Origin: Methanolinea sp. SDB
GTDB taxonomy: Archaea > Halobacteriota > Methanomicrobia > Methanomicrobiales > Methanospirillaceae
NCBI GenBank assembly: GCA_001412335.1
Contig: LKUF01000218.1
Span: 1 to 24,722 of the forward strand
DNA: 24,722 nt
Direction of reading: 5' to 3'
Positions within the stretch are counted from its first letter, which is position 1. Each line of letters starts with the position of its first letter. A program made the translations under genes and the position numbers. Shown piece by piece: positions 15,105 through 22,323 of this stretch. Below the pieces are notes generated by a model. It made no database searches and was not told the DNA's origin. It worked only from the letters and a program-made list of their open reading frames with translations.

Positions 15105-16148
15105 TTATGAATTAAAAACCTTATTGACGATACCTGCCTCTCCTGCACGATTTACCAGTGTTGAATGCAGATCGCGGGAGAGGTGCAAATTTGAGATGCG
15201 CGGATCAAGAACCAAAAAATCTGCAGGATTGCCTTCTTCTATGTAATATGAGCGGTTTATGAGCCCTGCACCGTCAATCGCGGATCGAAGTACATCCTCC
15301 GGCTCCATCCGATATATGGTGGCGATAAATTCCATCTCGCGCCACATGTCCGGCTGAACGAACATCACGTTGTCGGTCCCGAGAAGGATCCTGCATCCCT
15401 GCTTTTTCATCTCGTGCAGGGGGGGGCGGGTATTGGAAGAGGAGACACCAAGCTTCCAGTTGGACCGTGCACATACCGCAACAGGTATATCCATCTCCGA
15501 GATCCTGGCAAGCTGCCGGGAAGTGGCATGTGTGCAATGGATGAGGAGATCGGGTTCGTACTCAAGGGTGGGATCGATATCAGCGGAGTCTCTCTCCCCT
15601 GCATGGAATGCCACCAGCCCGCCTCTCTCCCTGACCATTCGAATAGAGGATTCGATATCGCAGACGTCCCGCACACTGCTTACGCCGATTCCGTCAGCAA
15701 CATGCTCCCCCCCATCCCGTCCCAGTATGACAGGCATGAGGGGAATATCATACACAGCCTGCCTGAGTGCATCAACGCCATCGATCCCGCCCTCCCGGAA
15801 ATCTGCAAATCCGGCCTGGCCCGAACCGGCCATCGTCCCGAGCGTCGCGCGCATCGATCGCACGAGCTGCTCCTTTCCGGTGTCGGCCAGGATACGGTGT
15901 TTCAAGCCAAATGGAGGTTTTACAAGCTCTTCAAGGCTGCCTTTTGCCGGTATGTCCATCGCGATGCTGTCCCCGAGATGGGTGTGTGCATTGAAGAAGG
16001 CCGGGCAGAGCCACAGGCTGTTTTCCGCACCGGTTGTCTCCTCGATCCTGTGGATTATTCCGTCCCTGACCTCTATTACGACCTGTTTCTCTTCCAGTTC
16101 CCTGCCGACGAGAGCCCGGCCTTCGAAGGTCATATCTTTTATTGGCAT
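15105..16148 (-). CDS. Metal-dependent amidohydrolase family protein
   Basis: A 347-residue TIM-barrel hydrolase of the cytosine deaminase/TRZ-ATZ-like amidohydrolase group. The metal-binding HxH lies in FFNAHTHLGDS (His55, His57); further expected ligands are His182 (AFHAGERD), His204 or His207 (LIHCTHAT) and Asp259 (LLGTDNVMF). The C-terminus returns to the beta-sandwich subdomain with EGNPADFLVLD. Substrates could be purine or pyrimidine-type or other amidines; the sequence does not decide. The ATG at 16148 has AGGA at suitable distance; an in-frame ATG at 16133 would suit the shared TATA box better, and the GTG/ATG further out at 16202 is unlikely because it overlaps the Sec61-beta promoter. 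It heads the minus-strand series with uspA and the CBS gene. Confidence 0.85.
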   Translation of the reverse strand: MPIKDMTFEGRALVGRELEEKQVVIEVRDGIIHRIEETTGAENSLWLCPAFFNAHTHLGDSIAMDIPAKGSLEELVKPPFGLKHRILADTGKEQLVRSMRATLGTMAGSGQAGFADFREGGIDGVDALRQAVYDIPLMPVILGRDGGEHVADGIGVSSVRDVCDIESSIRMVRERGGLVAFHAGERDSADIDPTLEYEPDLLIHCTHATSRQLARISEMDIPVAVCARSNWKLGVSSSNTRPPLHEMKKQGCRILLGTDNVMFVQPDMWREMEFIATIYRMEPEDVLRSAIDGAGLINRSYYIEEGNPADFLVLDPRISNLHLSRDLHSTLVNRAGEAGIVNKVFNS

Positions 16149-16163
16149 TGGTTCCTGACACCG

Positions 16164-16175
16164 TTTTATATATGG
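16164..16175. promoter_or_regulatory. TATA element between amidohydrolase and Sec61-beta genes
   Basis: TTTTATATATGG lies 26 bases (centre) before the Sec61-beta ATG, so that transcript should be leaderless or nearly so. The sequence is close to symmetric and only 47 bases separate the two ATGs, so it could also serve the divergent amidohydrolase gene. Confidence 0.55.
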
Positions 16176-16195
16176 AGAGAGAGAAATAATTTTGT

Positions 16196-16354
16196 ATGGC
16201 AAAGAAGAAGGGTGGAAGACTGATATCCTCTGCAGGACTTGTCAATTATTATGAGAGCGAGGATAAGCGGTCGATCCATATCAGTCCCGTCAGCGTGGTT
16301 GTTGCAGCGGCGGCGATCGGTGTCTTTATTCTGATAATGAACTATATCTACTGA
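16196..16354 (+). CDS. secG: Preprotein translocase subunit Sec61-beta / SecG (archaeal)
   Basis: A 52-residue protein forming the small third subunit of the SecYE-beta translocon. The cytosolic half reads MAKKKGGRLISSAGLVNYYE followed by SEDKRSIHISP, which is the conserved archaeal Sec61-beta pattern (basic, GG.ISSAGLV.Y.E.ED). The C-terminal half is a single transmembrane helix (about 32-50, VSVVVAAAAIGVFILIMNY) of the tail-anchored type. The gene is complete, though easily missed because of its length. A TATA box 26 bases upstream suggests a leaderless mRNA, and a hairpin with T run follows at 16408-16437. Identification rests on clear family similarity over the full length. Confidence 0.93.
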   Translation: MAKKKGGRLISSAGLVNYYESEDKRSIHISPVSVVVAAAAIGVFILIMNYIY

Positions 16355-16369
16355 TAATCACGCGATTCC

Positions 16370-16383
16370 TTTTTTTTAAAAGG
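16370..16383. terminator. T8 tract with short complementary A/G arm after Sec61-beta
   Basis: Eight T residues (16370-16377) begin 16 bases after the Sec61-beta stop. CCTTTT and AAAAGG flank the tract. This is the first of two termination signals between Sec61-beta and the convergent cofE. Confidence 0.45.
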
Positions 16384-16407
16384 ATATTTTGGCAAATTGA
16401 ATCCTGG

Positions 16408-16437
16408 AGACGCCATCTTCAGAGCTGCGTCTTTTTT
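16408..16437 (+). terminator. Hairpin plus T6 terminator
   Basis: AGACGC (16408-16413) pairs perfectly with GCGTCT (16427-16432) around a 13-base loop, followed directly by a T run to 16437. CTGGAG/CTCCAG flanks could extend the structure. It would end transcripts from Sec61-beta 54 bases after its stop; cofE ends at 16458 on the other strand. Confidence 0.55.
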
Positions 16438-16457
16438 CTCCAGTCTTTGCCGACACA

Positions 16458-17213
16458 TCATGCACTTTTGTCCTGCAAACGCTTCCTGATGACGTCCTCC
16501 TCTTTTGTAAAATATATGTTGTCATGCCCCGTCCACGCCTGGCAGTTGCGAAACACCACGGCCGGGACGCCCTGGTGGCTCTCCCCCATGACGAAGTTGG
16601 CAAATCCCGCGATCTCGTCGACTACCGCCTCTTCCGTTATGTGCAGGACATGCCCGAAGAGGTCGCAATCTCCCCTGAAATCCCTGATTGCGGTGATCCC
16701 GCTCCATCCGATCGCATGACCCGTCTGCCCCCGCCGAAACGACCTCCCGCACGTATCCGTGACGATGACCGCTACATCGACACCCGCGATGGATCTGATC
16801 GCGTCTGCGATCTCCTCTGCAGCACCCATCGGATCACGGGGCAGGAAGATCAGCATCCCGTCCTCGATGTTGCTCTGGTCGACACCGGCTCTCACCCCGA
16901 TGTGTCCGCAGGGCACTTCAGAGAGGACGAACGGGTACTCAAGCAGGATATCGGTAGATTCGTCCAGGACCGCCTGGATGAAACGCGGATCTTCCTTTGT
17001 CATGCCGGCGATCCGGCTGGCACGGTCACCGGGGGAGATGTCTGCAAGCCTGCGGGTGTATCCTCTGGCTTTCGAGTATACGGACGATGCTACACAGACA
17101 ATATCGCCACTCTGCAGTCTGATGGCCGAACAGATCAGTGCAGGCAGATCGTCACCCTCGTGTATGATGGGAAGGCCGGTGACGCCAATGACCTCTATAG
17201 GTTCCTCTGACAT
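16458..17213 (-). CDS. cofE: Coenzyme F420-0:L-glutamate ligase
   Basis: Adds L-glutamate residues to F420-0 with GTP hydrolysis, completing the deazaflavin hydride carrier used in methanogenesis. The 251-residue protein matches CofE throughout: EVIGVTGLPIIHEGDDL at the start, VASSVYSKARG, then CGHIGVRAGVDQSNIEDGM, LPRDP, and VTDTCGRSFRRGQTGHAIG (metal/nucleotide site region, Asp153), with EIAGFANFVMG near the C-terminus. ATG 17213 is chosen because GAGG lies 6-8 bases upstream; a TTG three codons earlier is less likely. The 177-base region before it holds two hairpins and two possible TATA elements. cofE indicates F420-dependent metabolism, in line with a methanogen. Confidence 0.95.
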   Translation of the reverse strand: MSEEPIEVIGVTGLPIIHEGDDLPALICSAIRLQSGDIVCVASSVYSKARGYTRRLADISPGDRASRIAGMTKEDPRFIQAVLDESTDILLEYPFVLSEVPCGHIGVRAGVDQSNIEDGMLIFLPRDPMGAAEEIADAIRSIAGVDVAVIVTDTCGRSFRRGQTGHAIGWSGITAIRDFRGDCDLFGHVLHITEEAVVDEIAGFANFVMGESHQGVPAVVFRNCQAWTGHDNIYFTKEEDVIRKRLQDKSA

Positions 17214-17260
17214 TTTCCTCAACCAGTAAAGGGAGCGGGATCAGAAAAATACTCGCATTT

Positions 17261-17332
17261 CCGGCCTCCGTATGCCGGTGTAGCGAGGGTAGCCGGACCA
17301 GGGCAGTCCACGTGGTGGATACGGTCCTGGTC
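17261..17332 (-). ncRNA. Candidate structured leader or small RNA upstream of cofE
   Basis: Two hairpins lie in the 177-base gap before cofE. One pairs CCGGC (17261-17265) with GCCGG (17274-17278). The second has a 7-base outer stem, GACCAGG (17296-17302) with CCTGGTC (17326-17332), an internal loop, and a 5-base inner stem TCCAC/GTGGA (17307-17311/17315-17319). A TATA-like element at 17351-17361 read leftwards would start transcription near 17330, at the outer edge of the second hairpin, placing both in a cofE leader of about 118 bases. No known riboswitch or tRNA matched by eye. The strand is a guess, since hairpins are symmetric. Confidence 0.3.
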
Positions 17333-17350
17333 AGGCAGCAAAGACCTGCG

Positions 17351-17361
17351 TAATATATATA
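17351..17361. promoter_or_regulatory. TATA box upstream of the DUF1922 gene
   Basis: TAATATATATA is centred 35 bases before the ATG at 17391, predicting a start near 17382. The element is nearly symmetric and could also fire towards cofE. An alternative cofE promoter is AGTATTTTTC (about 17241-17250, minus strand). Confidence 0.5.
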
Positions 17362-17390
17362 CCTGTGGAGGGCACAATCACCAAATACCC

Positions 17391-17657
17391 ATGTTCCTGG
17401 TGATCCGGTGCCCGGGCTGCAGGACATTTACCTATGTTGACAGGTTCCAGCAGTGGAAACTCTGTGCGGTGTGTGGAGAGGCGATCAATGTCAGGCGGGC
17501 CCCCGCATACGTCGAGGTGGACGACTACCATACGGCAGAAAGCATTGTTTCCCAGCTGGAAAAGTACCTGCACCAGGCCCGGCGCGACGATCTGACCCCG
17601 GAAGAGATCGCGACATTACGGGAACAATATACACAGTGGGTCCGTAACAGGGTGTAA
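17391..17657 (+). CDS. DUF1922 zinc-ribbon protein
   Basis: An 88-residue archaeal protein with an N-terminal zinc ribbon, Cys7/Cys10 (RCPGC) and Cys25/Cys28 (LCAVCG), followed by INVRRAPAYVEVDDYHTAESIVSQL, matching the DUF1922 pattern, and a helical charged tail (DDLTPEEIATLREQY). The family has no established biochemical role; a nucleic acid or protein-binding role is only a guess from the fold. A TATA box lies at a suitable distance and no Shine-Dalgarno is obvious, so the transcript probably has a short leader. Its stop is two bases away from the stop of the convergent 49-residue zinc-ribbon gene. Confidence 0.85.
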   Translation: MFLVIRCPGCRTFTYVDRFQQWKLCAVCGEAINVRRAPAYVEVDDYHTAESIVSQLEKYLHQARRDDLTPEEIATLREQYTQWVRNRV

Positions 17658-17659
17658 TC

Positions 17660-17809
17660 TTACCATTTCTTCCCGCATTTGTGACAGAGAATGGTCACCT
17701 CCCTGCCACAGGCAGGACAGTGAAGACCAAGACGCGGATTGTATTGGAGAGGTGTGCCGCACCGCTTGCAGAGGATCTCCATCTCGTATCCGCATTCGTG
17801 TCTTATCAT
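17660..17809 (-). CDS. Small multi-zinc-knuckle protein, 49 residues
   Basis: A short frame starting ATG 17809 (MIRHECGYEMEILCKRCGTP) and ending CHKCGKKW. It contains three CxxC knuckles, Cys14/Cys17, Cys31/Cys34 and Cys42/Cys45, plus Cys6, with regular spacing and flanking Gly/basic residues as in double zinc ribbons. Such cysteine spacing is very unlikely in a random frame, so I regard it as real. No good Shine-Dalgarno is present. An inverted repeat (ATGAAAAA 17833-17840 and TTTTTCAT 17860-17867) and A/T-rich sequence upstream could hold its promoter. Function unknown; rubredoxin-like redox use or RNA/protein binding are both possible. Confidence 0.72.
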   Translation of the reverse strand: MIRHECGYEMEILCKRCGTPLQYNPRLGLHCPACGREVTILCHKCGKKW

Positions 17810-18004
17810 ATCATGTAGTTACCAGGCCGCAGATGAAAAATTTTTGGGTAAAATTCCATTTTTTCATGGAAACGGCCATGAACCGCGATTCTGCTGGTGT
17901 TTATGGTCATTGCCTGCATCGGGTCTCTCCGACCGCCGCTATTCCCTGGCAGCTACTCTTATCCCTCTGAAACGAATACGTTCAATTTAGCAGTCCGGTG
18001 CACC
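17810..18004. promoter_or_regulatory. Divergent promoter region with inverted repeat
   Basis: A 195-base gap between the zinc-knuckle gene and the FilR1 regulator. It holds an inverted repeat with perfect 8-base arms (ATGAAAAA 17833-17840, TTTTTCAT 17860-17867; 19-base spacer). A TATA-like TACTCTTATCC (17954-17964) would start the regulator mRNA near 17984. Assignments are by position only. Confidence 0.35.
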
Positions 18005-18817
18005 ATGACCCCGATCGATACCTATGCGGAGGTGTTGGGAGAGATCCAGTCACTCTACAGATCACGCCTCCAGATCCAGACCCTGCTCTCGCTCCTTGAA
18101 AAAAAAAGGACCCTGTCAGAGCTCCGGGAGATCACCGGCAGCACGTCGCAGGCTCTCATTCCAAAGATCCGGAGACTGGAGTCTGCCAATTATATTGGTA
18201 CCAGGGATTACCAGTATCATTTGACACCGATAGGGAGAGTCCTGGCAGGGAAGATCCGCGATCTGATCCTGTTCCAGGCGGCCATCATCAGGCACAAACA
18301 ATTCTGGGCTGATCACTATCCCGGGGGGATACCTGAGCCGTTCCTCTCCAGGATAGGTATGCTCCATGAGGCCGATATCGTCAGCGACACAGAGAAGGAT
18401 GTATTCAATGTCTTCTTAAACTTCTTAAAGTCCATAAAAGAAGCCGAAAAGATCCGGATACTCTCCCCCATTTCAAGCCCTGCGCACATGGATGCCGTGG
18501 TAAAGAGGGTCGAAGAGGGAATCCCGGTTGAGCTGGTGGTCGGACGGGAACTTGCCGAAAAATTTACTCAATCGCCCTATGTCGAGATGGTACAGGAACT
18601 TGCCGGGAACACCGAAAGTTCGATCCGTGTTGCCGACACGCCGCTGAAGATTGGCCTTTGCATGACTGACAAGTGTATCTTGCTCGGACTCTACCGGAAT
18701 GATATGACGACCTATGACAACACGTCCTGCCTGTCCGGCACCGATGAGAATACAATCGCATGGGGAGAGCAAGTCTTTGAATATTTCAGGGGGATATCAA
18801 CGGAATTAACATTTTAA
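18005..18817 (+). CDS. FilR1-type winged-helix transcriptional regulator (DUF1724)
   Basis: A 270-residue regulator typical of methanogenic archaea. Residues about 20-82 form a winged helix-turn-helix (LLSLLEKKRTLSELREITG, SQALIPKIRRLESANYI, wing RDYQYHLTPIGRV). The C-terminal part (about 130-262) matches the FilR1/DUF1724 sensor domain, with IRILSPISSPAHMDAV, GIPVELVVGRELAEKF, RVADTPLKIGLCMTDKCILLGLY and DENTIAWGEQVFEYFRG. FilR1 proteins take their name from the filament-related regulator of Methanosaeta, where they affect methanogenesis and cell morphology genes; the ligand is not firmly known. The ATG at 18005 is chosen as the start of family similarity; upstream in-frame codons look non-coding. 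It stands alone, followed by a long non-coding gap. Confidence 0.88.
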   Translation: MTPIDTYAEVLGEIQSLYRSRLQIQTLLSLLEKKRTLSELREITGSTSQALIPKIRRLESANYIGTRDYQYHLTPIGRVLAGKIRDLILFQAAIIRHKQFWADHYPGGIPEPFLSRIGMLHEADIVSDTEKDVFNVFLNFLKSIKEAEKIRILSPISSPAHMDAVVKRVEEGIPVELVVGRELAEKFTQSPYVEMVQELAGNTESSIRVADTPLKIGLCMTDKCILLGLYRNDMTTYDNTSCLSGTDENTIAWGEQVFEYFRGISTELTF

Positions 18818-19352
18818 CATCCGCCATCAGGCAACCCGGTCTGCCTTTTTTTGCATAAAAACTGCTGTAAAAGCGTGGATTCCCTGTTTTAATGGGCGGG
18901 ACGGGGTGAACCACTCATAAGGCATTCGTGCTCCATCCTCTCATGGTGCCATGGTGTCCCGGCGGACTGATGTATCTGTCTGATAACCTTTCATCGGAGA
19001 GATGAACATTCATCACCGGAATTAATATAGAAAATCCGGAGATAATTCATTCTGGCCAGTGCAGGATCAGAATCTATGCAGGTTTGCGTGAAAAGGACCT
19101 GTGCTGACCTGATATGCGGCAGTCCTGAGGCGATAGGGACCAATATCAGGAAATCGGGGGTGTTCTATCGGAACAATGATTGCCTGGGTGGTAAACCGGA
19201 CAGATTCAACCGGTCCCGACTTGATTACCATCAGGGGATGCTGATGCAGAAGAGAGAGTAAAGAGAAGATTCCTCCCATCAAAACTGATCTTTTCTCTCT
19301 TTATTTTGGTATGTTTTTCATCTTTCCGACCTGTTTTCCGCACCTGTCGGTA
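18818..19352. other. 535-base region with no convincing gene
   Basis: A T7 run (about 18847-18853) soon after the FilR1 stop is a likely terminator. GATGAA-CA-TTCATC (about 19002-19015) is a small palindrome. AATTAATATAG (about 19020-19030) is a TATA-like element that could drive a rightward transcript from about 19052 covering a 61-codon frame (19076-19261). Purine-rich and pyrimidine-rich tracts at about 19249-19307 are partly complementary and end in a T-rich stretch. No tRNA, C/D box set or known RNA was recognised. Confidence 0.5.
19076..19261 (+). CDS. Questionable 61-residue ORF
   Basis: The frame begins MQVCVKRTCADLICG and ends MLMQKRE. It is preceded by a TATA-like element at about 19020-19030 and followed by a partly complementary tract that may act as a terminator. 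The product resembles nothing I know. Against it: no good ribosome binding site, and a similar-sized frame exists on the opposite strand. Kept only as a candidate. Confidence 0.2.
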   Translation: MQVCVKRTCADLICGSPEAIGTNIRKSGVFYRNNDCLGGKPDRFNRSRLDYHQGMLMQKRE

Positions 19353-20378
19353 TTATTCCATGCGGTACCTGAGCAGGGCTGCGATCCCTCCAAGGGCATC
19401 GAGCTGGGCACCGGGATCAAAACTGCTTGAAAATATCACGACTTTTGTCCTGGTCTCTTCCGCCCTGTCGAGCAGATGGACGATTCCGGGGTCACGGAGG
19501 AGGAGATCAGATACCATGAGTACTTCACAAGCGCCATATGCCAAGGCTTTGCTGACCTCTTCCCGTCCATATGCCGCAGGTTGATCGCAGGCGATTCTCC
19601 CGAGGAGCTGCTCCATCAGCCTCACCTCGTGGCCGAGCTGGAGGTCTTCTGAGAGCCTGTCGACGACACCCTGGCCGATCACGTCCTGGACAGCGCCCCT
19701 GCCCACCCTCCTGGTCTCGGCGACGACGGTCTTCTCCGCTCGATCAGGGTCGACTGTCCGGAGGTAACGCACGAAATCGTCCTTGATAAAGCCGGGGCCG
19801 GCAACCACGAGAGGTCCATCGATATCCTTCACATCCTGGTACAATCTCTCGAAGAAGGCGCTTCTTGAACCAATACCCTCACGTTTGCCGCTGCCCATCG
19901 ATACCTCGAATACCGGCTCAGGACCGTATTGCCGCAGCCGGAACAGTGCGGCGTCGCCCTCCTCGATGGTGAGGATGTGGACCGCCCCATGGATGGATGC
20001 AGTGACCGCCCGTTCGATACGCTCGAGATCGGTGGACTTCCAGTCTTTTATCACCGAGATCTCGAACCCGGGTTCGATATTCAAGGTGTGGTGCGATCCT
20101 GCATCAACGCCCTGCTCGATCAGCCCGGATATGCGCAGCCTGGCAGAATACTTGTGGAACTCGACCTTTTCGACCTGGATACCGAGCCTGACCAGCCTCT
20201 TTTCCAGTTTTTCGGGTCTTATCTTATCTGCAGACGATTCGGGTGCCCTGAAAGTGCTGGCAAAGACCAGGTCTCCGGGTCCGACGATATGGGAAAGGTG
20301 CCAGACATCATCGACATTCTCGGGAAAGAGCACGATCTCCCCAAAACCCCCGTGGAGCTGGGATGTTTCAGCTTTCAT
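19353..20378 (-). CDS. pelA: mRNA surveillance protein Pelota
   Basis: Archaeal Pelota enters the empty A site of stalled ribosomes and, with aEF1A and ABCE1, splits them. The 341-residue protein has the three eRF1-like domains: an Lsm-type N domain (about 1-125, beginning HGGFGEIVLFPENVDDVWHL), the central domain (about 128-255, AVHILTIEEGDAALF, VVAGPGFIKDDF) without the GGQ of true release factors, and the C-domain (about 258-341) ending in the hallmark LGGIAALLRYRME. ATG 20378 is preferred because GGAGGGG stands just before it; in-frame ATGs at 20393 and 20423 lie within rqcH and lack this site. It overlaps the 3' end of rqcH by 11 bases, so the two are translationally coupled. Confidence 0.96.
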   Translation of the reverse strand: MKAETSQLHGGFGEIVLFPENVDDVWHLSHIVGPGDLVFASTFRAPESSADKIRPEKLEKRLVRLGIQVEKVEFHKYSARLRISGLIEQGVDAGSHHTLNIEPGFEISVIKDWKSTDLERIERAVTASIHGAVHILTIEEGDAALFRLRQYGPEPVFEVSMGSGKREGIGSRSAFFERLYQDVKDIDGPLVVAGPGFIKDDFVRYLRTVDPDRAEKTVVAETRRVGRGAVQDVIGQGVVDRLSEDLQLGHEVRLMEQLLGRIACDQPAAYGREEVSKALAYGACEVLMVSDLLLRDPGIVHLLDRAEETRTKVVIFSSSFDPGAQLDALGGIAALLRYRME

Positions 20379-22266
20379 GCCCCTCCACGACATCGGATCC
20401 GCCGGGGGGGACGAAGGCTGCAACCTGCTCGGTATTCAGGACCTTCTTGAGCCCCTTCTGGTCTTTCTCCGGGATCTTCTCCCGAAGTGTCCGCAATACC
20501 TTCCTGGCGATGTCGTTTGGCTCGAACGCCCCGGGTTTCAGGAGCACGTAGTGTCGTGTCCTTTCAGCGACGGCGGAGAGCGGACCACCGATGACCGCGA
20601 TGGCAGGCGAGAGCGTGATACCGATCGCTATTTCGAGCGGCACGTTGTGGTGCCATGACCGCTCGCCACGGATGATGAAAGAGCCGCGGCTCACGTACTC
20701 CCCGGATTCCGGCGTCTTGCTCACCTGGTCAGGGGATACGCTGTAGACGTCGGCACTGAAATGCCCACTCCTCCAGGCACCCGAATACGAGGCGGCGAAT
20801 ATGGCCACCTCGTCCATGCAGGCGGTCTCTCCCTTGACGATGACGACGCTTGCTCCATGGACGTCGGCATGCACGAAGCGGTCGCCTCCTTCCAGGTATT
20901 TCTTTACCAGTTCCTCGTTCTGGGAGGCGTCCCTGCCGCCGAGCACGAGGGTCCCGTCTGATGTGTAAAACCAGCGGAACCTGTGGTACCAGCGTTTTTT
21001 CAGGAATGCGGTCTGCTGATGACTTTTTGGCTTTTCAGGTATCATCCGGGCCATGGCCGCCCGTGCACCCGTGATCTTCTTCCTGTACTTCTTGATCTCG
21101 TCATAATAGCGGCCGAGATTGGCCTGGATACTCTCCCTGACATGGATCCTGACCGTCTCTCCGATATCGACGTCGACGGTTGAGTCTGCCGGATAGACCT
21201 TTCGTATCCTGGTGGCCGGGCCGGAATCCTGGGCCTCCAGGACTGCCTGGATCTCCTGCCAGGACCGGGTCTCGGAGGCTCGTGCAAGTGTCTGGATGAT
21301 CTCCTCGATCAAGCCGTACTCTTCATAGATCTTCTCGATTATCCGCTCGTTCCTGGCGATCTTCTGTTCGAACTTCGTAATGGCCTGCTCCTGCTGCCGC
21401 CTGATGAACTCCTCCTTCGAGAATTTCTGGCGGGGTTTCTTTCCGGGCCGCTCCTCCCCTGCAAGCGGCCGGTAGAACTGGTCGAGGGCCGCGTTGAACC
21501 CTTTATCGGCGATGCAGTCCCCTCCGTCAGGCGGAAAGGGAAGACAGGCATCTTTCGAGATGACCGGGCAGATCCCGGTCTCCGCTCTCCTGAGCAGGTC
21601 ATGGAGTGCCGCAAAGACTGCTCCCGAATCGACATCGGGTGACGGGATCTCTTTGTCGATGCCGCATGCACGGCAGATGTATTCGGCGTACATCCCCCCA
21701 AGCATCACTCCGACAGCGAGAGTCCGGACGATATCGCGATCTTCGTGTGCAAGGAATGCTCCAAACTCATTCAGGCTGAAGGTGGTTGGATCAGGGTCGG
21801 GATAGATGTATTCCACGCCAGGCACCACCTCTCGTTCCCTGAACCGGTGATGCAGGAGTGGCTTTATGATTGTGTAATCCTCCTCGCAGAGGACGATATT
21901 TCCCTCGTCGAAGAGCTCGAAGACGAGGTGATACACCGTGTCCCGCTTGCCGACATCGATGGTCACGATCCGCTGGATCCCGTGTTGCCTGATATCGAGC
22001 ACCCGTCCGCCCCTGAGATATTTCCGAAGGAGCATGGCAAACGAGGGAGGCATCTTCGGGGGTTCGGGGAGAGCGGAGATGCAATATGCACGTTTTCCCG
22101 ACTCTACGAGCAGGTTATGCTTTGCCCGGTCCTCCCCGTTTAGCCGGAACACGACGGTCCGCGGGTTGAACTGATATACCTTGTCGATCCAGAGAGGCAT
22201 CTCTCTCTTCCACTCGGTGACGGCAGCTATCAGGTCAACTCCGCTCATTCCCTGCGACGTAGCCAT
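20368..22266 (-). CDS. rqcH: Ribosome rescue/quality-control protein RqcH (NFACT family)
   Basis: RqcH/Rqc2/NEMF proteins bind the large subunit that still carries peptidyl-tRNA and recruit tRNA to extend the stalled chain. The 632-residue protein has NFACT-N (about 7-255, MSGVDLIAAVTEWK), a predicted coiled-coil region (about 285-350 and 380-410), and NFACT-R (about 425-545: RWYHRFRWFYTSDG, GGRDASQNEELVKKY, HADVHGAS). The first conserved Asp (Asp11) is kept, but the Asp-Arg pair needed for tRNA handling in yeast and Bacillus reads Gln98-Arg99 here. The start is ATG 22266 or ATG 22248; the latter has GGGA 2-5 bases before it and fits the family N-terminus. pelA overlaps its end. Confidence 0.93.
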   Translation of the reverse strand: MATSQGMSGVDLIAAVTEWKREMPLWIDKVYQFNPRTVVFRLNGEDRAKHNLLVESGKRAYCISALPEPPKMPPSFAMLLRKYLRGGRVLDIRQHGIQRIVTIDVGKRDTVYHLVFELFDEGNIVLCEEDYTIIKPLLHHRFREREVVPGVEYIYPDPDPTTFSLNEFGAFLAHEDRDIVRTLAVGVMLGGMYAEYICRACGIDKEIPSPDVDSGAVFAALHDLLRRAETGICPVISKDACLPFPPDGGDCIADKGFNAALDQFYRPLAGEERPGKKPRQKFSKEEFIRRQQEQAITKFEQKIARNERIIEKIYEEYGLIEEIIQTLARASETRSWQEIQAVLEAQDSGPATRIRKVYPADSTVDVDIGETVRIHVRESIQANLGRYYDEIKKYRKKITGARAAMARMIPEKPKSHQQTAFLKKRWYHRFRWFYTSDGTLVLGGRDASQNEELVKKYLEGGDRFVHADVHGASVVIVKGETACMDEVAIFAASYSGAWRSGHFSADVYSVSPDQVSKTPESGEYVSRGSFIIRGERSWHHNVPLEIAIGITLSPAIAVIGGPLSAVAERTRHYVLLKPGAFEPNDIARKVLRTLREKIPEKDQKGLKKVLNTEQVAAFVPPGGSDVVEGHES

Positions 22267-22296
22267 GTGTATACCAAATTAGATATGGGTTCAGGA

Positions 22297-22306
22297 CTAA
22301 AAAATA
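22297..22306. promoter_or_regulatory. Shared A/T box of the rqcH-pelA and emc6-abcE transcripts
   Basis: CTAAAAAATA lies centrally in the 57-base gap between the divergent ATGs. It is centred 22 bases before the EMC6-like ATG, so that mRNA would be leaderless, and about 36 bases before the rqcH ATG on the other strand. One short promoter region probably serves both directions. Confidence 0.45.
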
Positions 22307-22323
22307 GGTCTACTGGTGTCAAT

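Noticed and set aside
15414..16223. 269-codon plus-strand frame opposite the amidohydrolase
   Set aside because: The amidohydrolase has all metal ligands; the opposing product has no recognisable feature.
17274..17345. Possible tRNA, from the folded GC-rich sequence upstream of cofE
   Set aside because: No T-loop (GGTTCRA) and no consistent acceptor or anticodon stems on either strand.
18980..19016. Possible C/D box sRNA (a GTGATGA on the minus strand)
   Set aside because: No D or D' box (CTGA) at the required spacing.
19067..19282. 71-codon minus-strand frame in the long intergenic region
   Set aside because: No promoter or ribosome binding site in a suitable place, and the product looks random.
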